This document shows, in pieces, positions 36,319 to 40,293 of a stretch of 40,293 bases of DNA. Within the stretch, counting starts at the first letter, position 1; every line of letters begins with the position of its first letter. The translations under genes and the position numbers were made by a program. A model generated the notes under the pieces. That model searched no databases and was not told the DNA's origin. It saw only the letters and a list, made by a program, of their open reading frames with translations. Source of the DNA: Methylococcaceae bacterium. Its GTDB lineage: Bacteria; Pseudomonadota; Gammaproteobacteria; Methylococcales; Methylococcaceae. The DNA is taken from assembly GCA_902810705.1 (NCBI GenBank), contig CADDYU010000019.1:1-40293 (forward strand), given 5' to 3'.

Positions 36319-36812
36319 GAGGGAATCGAACAAAGGACGCTGAGCCGGAGGGTCCATCGGAGGCTGGAAAAGCCGCCGATCCGGGGCTGGCGGAGAGAAT
36401 CGACCCTCGCGCTCAGAAACCCTTTGGCGAGGCTGACCCGATGCGCGACGATCGAGGCAAAATCGTTGTCTATTACGATGGGGCATGCCCGAGTTGTGTC
36501 CGGGACCGGCGCCGCTACGAGGCGCTGGCGGGTCGGGGGCGCGAGACCGTATGCTGGTTCGATATTACCGGCCGGGAGGAGCAACTCCGCCAACTTGGCC
36601 TGGATCCCCGGAAGGCTCTGACGGAACTGCATGTCCGTGACGAGCAGGGACGGATTCGGTCCGAACTCGACGCCTATATCCTGCTCATGGGCCGGGTTCC
36701 GCTCTTGAAACCCTTGGCTTGGCTGGTGAGCCTGCCGGCGATTCGTCCCTGGCTGGCGCGTCTTTATCACGATCGGGTGACTCGCCGCCTGCGGAAAAGC
36801 GGTCGCCTCTGA
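36315..36812 (+). CDS. DCC family (DUF393) thiol-disulfide oxidoreductase
   Basis: The 165-residue frame starts at ATG 36315, overlapping the previous stop by 4 bases. The first 45 residues are charged and poorly conserved; an ATG at 36441 would give the compact form. The family core begins IVVYYDGACPSCVRDRRRYE with the DxxCxxC pattern (Cys58 and Cys61). It continues through CWFDITGREEQLRQLGL, a LHVRDEQGRIRSELDAYILL segment and a hydrophobic helix LKPLAWLVSLPAIRPW. DCC proteins are predicted thioredoxin-like oxidoreductases of unknown substrate. Coupling with the Mut7-C gene suggests a shared transcript, not necessarily shared function. Confidence 0.87.
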   Translation: MRGNRTKDAEPEGPSEAGKAADPGLAERIDPRAQKPFGEADPMRDDRGKIVVYYDGACPSCVRDRRRYEALAGRGRETVCWFDITGREEQLRQLGLDPRKALTELHVRDEQGRIRSELDAYILLMGRVPLLKPLAWLVSLPAIRPWLARLYHDRVTRRLRKSGRL

Positions 36813-37008
36813 TTCCGAACCAGGACGCCATCCAGGGTCGAATACCTAGAAAACCCGCTTTCCGGGCCTGAGCCGATAGACAGAAATCGTACACTTACTC
36901 GGCTAGGCTGCGGATGATTGGAGATGAGTGATCCGGTTCTGGATCAGAGTTATCCTCAATCAATGCGGTCGGGCATCGGCGGCTGATTAGAAAACTTCGG
37001 ACGACAAC
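36813..37008. other. Intergenic spacer
   Basis: No gene or convincing terminator is seen. It separates the Mut7-C/DCC pair from the small membrane protein. Confidence 0.4.
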
Positions 37009-37407
37009 ATGATCGGAATTTTGATCCGCTTTTTCATGGCCTTGGCCTTGGTGTTCGCCACCTGGAACCCCACCAGCTGGTCCTTTGTTCATTGGCTGCT
37101 GCGCACATGGCCCGCGGTGACCGCTCCGCTGGTGTTCGCCGGCGTGGTTCTGTTGATCGGCTGGGTATTGTTTCTGCAGGCGACGCTGCAATCGTTGGGA
37201 ATGCTGGGTATCTTACTGGCTGGCGCGTTCTTCGGTTCGCTCACCTGGCTCCTGTTCGACCTTGGCTGGCTCTCGACTCAGAACGGGGTGATGAGCTACA
37301 TGGCCCTGGCGCTGATCGCGGCGGTCCTCGCCGTCGGCATGTCCTGGTCGCACGTCTGGCGCCGCCTGTCTGGACAAGTCGAGGTGGACGAAGTCTCTCA
37401 CCATTGA
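37009..37407 (+). CDS. Small four-helix membrane protein, DUF6524-like
   Basis: The 132-residue protein starts MIGILIRFFMALALVFATWN and contains NPTSWSFVHW, a motif shared by a family of small uncharacterised inner-membrane proteins (DUF6524, by recollection). Four hydrophobic segments are visible at about 3-18, 37-57, 62-83 and 96-113, and the C-terminal tail is soluble and charged. There is no catalytic motif and no recognised partner. The start ATG lacks a strong ribosome binding site but the family begins at this residue. Confidence 0.75.
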   Translation: MIGILIRFFMALALVFATWNPTSWSFVHWLLRTWPAVTAPLVFAGVVLLIGWVLFLQATLQSLGMLGILLAGAFFGSLTWLLFDLGWLSTQNGVMSYMALALIAAVLAVGMSWSHVWRRLSGQVEVDEVSHH

Positions 37408-37678
37408 GACTGGAACCGAACTTCCCAGATCGTCTCTCGCGCCCGCGGACCGGCTCGCGCCGCGAGGCTCCGATCACAAGGAAACCGCCACGCGGCCGCG
37501 CGAGCCCACCCGGCCGAAGGTTTTGTAGGCGGTCTGGCTTGGGAGGATCGGGACGGGGTTTGGGAATTTCGGTCAAGGGCCTCAACTCCAAAAATTAGAG
37601 CCCGCCGATGGCGCGGAACCGCCGGATGGTCGCGGGACAAGGATTTTCCTCTCTGACCCTCGACAAGGAACCGTTGCC
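37408..37678. other. GC-rich spacer upstream of hpnR
   Basis: No gene supported. The bases just before the hpnR start (GACAAGGAACC) contain a weak AAGGA ribosome binding site 7 bases from the ATG. No clear -35/-10 pair stands out. Confidence 0.4.
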
Positions 37679-39232
37679 ATGAAGATCCTCGCCGTTCATC
37701 CCAGTCCCCTCATGTACACCCAGGTCTTCCTCCGCTTGGAGCCGTTGGGCCTTGAAATGGTCGCCGAATCGGCCCGACGGGCCGGGCACACGGTCGACTT
37801 AATCGATTTGCAGGTGGAAAGCCATGCCCAGTTTTTCAAGCGGCTGGAGACTTTCCAACCCGACGTGGTGGCCTTCGCCCTCAATTATTTGGCCAATGTC
37901 CCCGAAGTCATCGACCTCGCCAAGGTCGCCAAGAACCGTTTGCCCCGGTGCTTCACGTGCATCGGCGGGCATAGCGCCTCGTTCATCGCCGAAGACTTGC
38001 TGAACCATGGCGAAGGCAAGATCGATTGCGTGCTCAAGGGCGAGGGCGAGGCCGGCTTTCCAAGGCTCCTCGAGGCCATCGAGCACGACCGCCGCTCGGC
38101 GCATCGGGTCCCCGGCGCCGTGACTCCAGACGGCCAAGGCCCGCCTCCCCGCTTCGTCGCCGATCTCGACGCGCTCAGCCCGGCGCGGGATCTGGTGCGA
38201 CACCGCCGCAAATATTTCCTGGGCATCCTAGATCCTTGCGCCTCCATCGAGTTCACCCGCGGCTGCCCCTGGGATTGCTCCTTCTGCAGCGCCTGGACCT
38301 TCTACGGCCGGAGCTATCGAGTGATAAGCCCGGATAAGGTGGTCGAGGACCTGGCCCGCCTTCGCGAACCCGGCGTCTTTATCGTGGACGACGTAGCCTT
38401 TATTCAGGACCGGCACGGCTTCGAGATTGGCGAAGCCATTGCCCGCCGCGGCATCAAAAAGGAATACTATCTCGAGACCCGGGGCGACGTGTTGCTGCGG
38501 AACAAGGACGTCTTTCGGTTCTGGAAAACCTTGGGCATGGAATACATGTTTCTTGGCCTGGAGGCCATCGACGAGGCCGGCCTCGCCAAGTACCGCAAGC
38601 GGGTCAGTCTCGGGAAAAACTTCGAAGCCCTGGAGTTCGCCCGGTCCTTAGGCATCACCGTCGCCATCAACCTCATCGCCGATCCGGATTGGGATCTGGA
38701 CCGTTTCGAAACCGTCCGCGCCTGGTGCCTCGAAATTCCCGAGATCGTCAATATCAGCGTCAATACCCCCTATCCAGGCACCGAGACCTGGCACACGGAA
38801 TCCCGCAGGCTCACCAGCCGCGATTACCGGCTGTTCGACATTCAGCACGCCGTGCTGCCCACCCGATTGCCCTTGCCGGAGTTTTACGCGGAACTGGTCA
38901 AAACCCAGCAGGTGCTCAACATGAAGCACATGGGTTTCGCTTCCCTCAAGGGCGCGGCCAAGATCGTCGCCCGGCATCTCCTGCACGGCCAGACCAATTT
39001 CCTGAGGAGCCTTTGGAAATTCAACCGGGTGTTCCACCCGGATCGGCAACTGGCGGACCATCGGCGCCCGGTCAAGTACGAAATGACCTTGCCGCCCGAG
39101 CCCGGCGAGCAGAAATTCAAGCCGCAAACCCTGTACGTGCACGAGATCCGGAGCCGTAAACCCCGCGCTCTGGACGAGACCACCGAACGCTTCGTCGACG
39201 AGACCCGTACCGGGACTTGGGACGAGGCCTAG
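37679..39232 (+). CDS. hpnR: Hopanoid C-3 methylase (B12-binding radical SAM)
   Basis: The 517-residue protein adds a methyl group at C-3 of bacterial hopanoids, giving 3-methylhopanoids. The N-terminal 150 residues form a cobalamin-binding-like Rossmann domain (MKILAVHPSPLMYTQVFLRL, LVIxx-type strands and CIGGHSASF). The radical SAM domain holds the cluster motif at Cys196, Cys200 and Cys203 in FTRGCPWDCSFCSAWTFYGR, followed by the SAM-binding region. The C-terminal 100 residues (from KHMGFASLKGAAKIVAR) are the part seen in HpnR. The call rests on similarity recalled from Methylococcus capsulatus HpnR; another B12 radical SAM methylase is possible but less likely. There are no hopanoid biosynthesis genes next to it. 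Confidence 0.88.
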   Translation: MKILAVHPSPLMYTQVFLRLEPLGLEMVAESARRAGHTVDLIDLQVESHAQFFKRLETFQPDVVAFALNYLANVPEVIDLAKVAKNRLPRCFTCIGGHSASFIAEDLLNHGEGKIDCVLKGEGEAGFPRLLEAIEHDRRSAHRVPGAVTPDGQGPPPRFVADLDALSPARDLVRHRRKYFLGILDPCASIEFTRGCPWDCSFCSAWTFYGRSYRVISPDKVVEDLARLREPGVFIVDDVAFIQDRHGFEIGEAIARRGIKKEYYLETRGDVLLRNKDVFRFWKTLGMEYMFLGLEAIDEAGLAKYRKRVSLGKNFEALEFARSLGITVAINLIADPDWDLDRFETVRAWCLEIPEIVNISVNTPYPGTETWHTESRRLTSRDYRLFDIQHAVLPTRLPLPEFYAELVKTQQVLNMKHMGFASLKGAAKIVARHLLHGQTNFLRSLWKFNRVFHPDRQLADHRRPVKYEMTLPPEPGEQKFKPQTLYVHEIRSRKPRALDETTERFVDETRTGTWDEA

Positions 39233-39312
39233 CGGACACTCATCCTTCGAGTCGGCCGACCGTCGGTAACCGCCAGCTTCGCAACAAATGGAGTTCCGGA
39301 GCTCTTGGACGA

Positions 39313-39744
39313 CTATCTCGCCGGCAAATTGATCCGGCCCACGGCCGGCTCCTTTTGGAACTCCACGAGATCCCCGCGAATGGTGATTTTGGGCAGCGAG
39401 AACAAGATGAAATAAGGCTGCGTCTGATCATAGACCAGATTCACGAGCGCCTGGGCCTTGCCTTCCGACACCCCGGCCTTTTGATACAACTGGGCCAGGG
39501 CTTCGGCATACTCCGGGCTCTTAAAGGGAATAAGGCCCAACAGGCTGAAGCCGGTACTGCTGCCGGTGGCGCCCGCTTTCACGAGGCGGAAGTTCGGCCG
39601 CGATAGCCTGACCTGGGTCGAGGTCGTGATTTGGGCTCCGCCACCGCCGCCTAGCGGCGGCATACTCACAAGACCGGTCGCGACGGGAGGAATCGGACAC
39701 CCTTCGAGCAGCAGCAATGCCGGAATCAAACGCAGAATTTTCAT
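39313..39744 (-). CDS. Small lipoprotein, DUF6567-like
   Basis: The 143-residue product starts at ATG 39744 behind AGGGAGA; an ATG further upstream at 39819 would bury the signal peptide. MKILRLIPALLLLEGC is a lipoprotein signal with the cleavage Cys at 16. After a Gly-rich linker comes TQVRLSRPNFRLVKAGATGS, a hydrophobic GFSLLGLIPF stretch, a helix with EGKAQALVNLVYDQTQ, and a final ITIRGDLVEF strand. The order resembles the DUF6567 lipoproteins of unknown function. It is convergent with hpnR, with 80 bases between them. Confidence 0.75.
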   Translation of the reverse strand: MKILRLIPALLLLEGCPIPPVATGLVSMPPLGGGGGAQITTSTQVRLSRPNFRLVKAGATGSSTGFSLLGLIPFKSPEYAEALAQLYQKAGVSEGKAQALVNLVYDQTQPYFILFSLPKITIRGDLVEFQKEPAVGRINLPAR

Positions 39745-40170
39745 GGAGTCTCCCTGATTTTCCGAGCAGCTCATCCTGGCCCGCAGCGCAGGTCTCAGGA
39801 TCCGGAGCGAACCTCTCAACCCAGTACCCGACCTCCCTTGTTGCCCGCAGCCTTTGTCTTACCGCAGCCCCTAAGGAAGCGATGCCCAGAGTACAAAAAT
39901 GACCCGAGAAGGTGGCTCATAACAGGGGCTTGTCGCTAATCTGCGCCAAGTATGGCTTTCCCTTGATCGTCACTCTCCTCGCGCCGAGCCTATCGAACAA
40001 TACAATAACTAAGACGGCCAATCTCCGCCGCCTGTTCCGTACCTACCACATCGGAGTCAGCCTGCTGACGGCAATGCCCACCGCGAGTTTTATCAGATCT
40101 TGCACGATGACACGACCGCGTTCTGCAGGGACTGTCCATAAAACGAGCATGGTGGCCGAACCGGCTGCCT
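39745..40170. other. Region between the lipoprotein gene and the insertion sequence
   Basis: An 86-codon plus-strand frame (39912-40172) ends at the insertion-sequence boundary and has no family likeness; I do not call it a gene. The first 150 bases should hold the lipoprotein promoter on the minus strand. Nothing else is recognisable. Confidence 0.45.
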
Positions 40171-40293
40171 AGAGGCTGTTGTGAACTTTTTCTGAGGCGG
40201 AAGTCAGGAGTAGGTATGACTACTCCGACTTCCCGAAAACCGTATCCCCGCGATGTAGCTGACGACGAATGGATGTTTGTCGCCTCTTACTCT
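40171..40293 (+). mobile_element. Left end of an IS5-like insertion sequence (cut by window edge)
   Basis: The element appears to begin at GAGGCTGTTGTGAACTTTTT, which has the look of an IS5-family terminal inverted repeat. A CTAG (40169-40172), the target preferred by part of this family, sits at the junction. Only the left end is present, so the right repeat and the target duplication cannot be checked. Confidence 0.7.
40216..40293 (+). CDS. IS5-like transposase, N-terminal fragment
   Basis: A frame opens at ATG 40216 and stays open to the window end (26 codons). MTTPTSRKPYPRDVADDEWM resembles the start of IS5-family transposases, in which a YPSDVSDDEW-type segment opens the N-terminal helical region. 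The sequence shows a truncation only because the window stops; the gene itself may be intact. The ribosome binding site is AGGAG at 40206-40210. Confidence 0.75.
   Translation, partial: MTTPTSRKPYPRDVADDEWMFVASYS

Noticed and set aside
39912-40172. 86-codon plus-strand frame before the insertion sequence
   Set aside because: Its stop is at the insertion-sequence edge, it has no ribosome binding site and no family likeness.
1-40293. CRISPR array, tRNA, rRNA or a defence island
   Set aside because: No evenly spaced direct repeats, no cloverleaf-like segments and no recognisable cas, restriction or toxin-antitoxin genes were seen while reading the spacers; YgfX, once called a toxin, is better explained by its pairing with sdhE.

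Overview
This 40.3 kb window reads as chromosome of a gammaproteobacterium, most likely an aerobic methanotroph of the order Methylococcales. That placement is an inference from three things: the map/glnD, rpsB-tsf-pyrH-frr-uppS-cdsA-dxr-rseP and rpoZ-spoT neighbourhoods typical of Gammaproteobacteria; a hopanoid C-3 methylase (hpnR), an enzyme best known from Methylococcus-type methanotrophs; and a fused exosortase/CPBP protease. No methane monooxygenase or other direct marker of methanotrophy lies in the window.

Region 1 (1-4774, all minus strand) is a stress-type cluster of small hydrophilic or membrane-anchored proteins: a Gly/Thr-rich disordered protein cut by the window edge, a DUF3618 protein, a DUF2383-like four-helix (ferritin-like) protein, a YqjE/holin-like membrane protein, a coiled-coil C-tail-anchored protein, a general-stress 17M-like glycine-rich protein and a CsbD protein. 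Region 2 (5111-9525, plus) is a succinate dehydrogenase operon with a recognisable promoter: a short DUF1674/SdhAF4 gene, sdhC, sdhD, sdhA, sdhB, sdhE and a ygfX-like gene. Two different SdhA assembly factors therefore bracket one structural operon. Region 3 (9666-13660, minus) holds a small DUF6763-like gene and map-glnD (PII uridylyltransferase).

Region 4 (13731-22466, plus) carries translation and envelope housekeeping genes: rpsB, an intrinsic terminator/attenuator, tsf, pyrH, frr, uppS, cdsA with an unusual acidic tail, dxr, rseP, and a DsbC/DsbG-like periplasmic thiol protein where bamA would usually be expected. Region 5 (22490-31232) has mutS (minus), a tightly overlapping pncC-thpR pair (plus), and rpoZ-spoT-ridA-recG (minus). 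Region 6 (31463-35030, minus) has pgk, a thioredoxin-like peroxiredoxin-fold protein and the exosortase E/CPBP fusion.

Region 7 (35031-40293) is looser accessory sequence: a 517-base gap, a Mut7-C RNase-fold protein overlapping a DCC-family thiol protein, a DUF6524-like membrane protein, hpnR, a small lipoprotein, and the left end of an IS5-like insertion sequence cut by the window edge. Most of the window is conventional. I did not find a convincing new multi-gene system; the best leads are the doubled SdhA assembly factors, the orphan exosortase fusion and the stress cluster.
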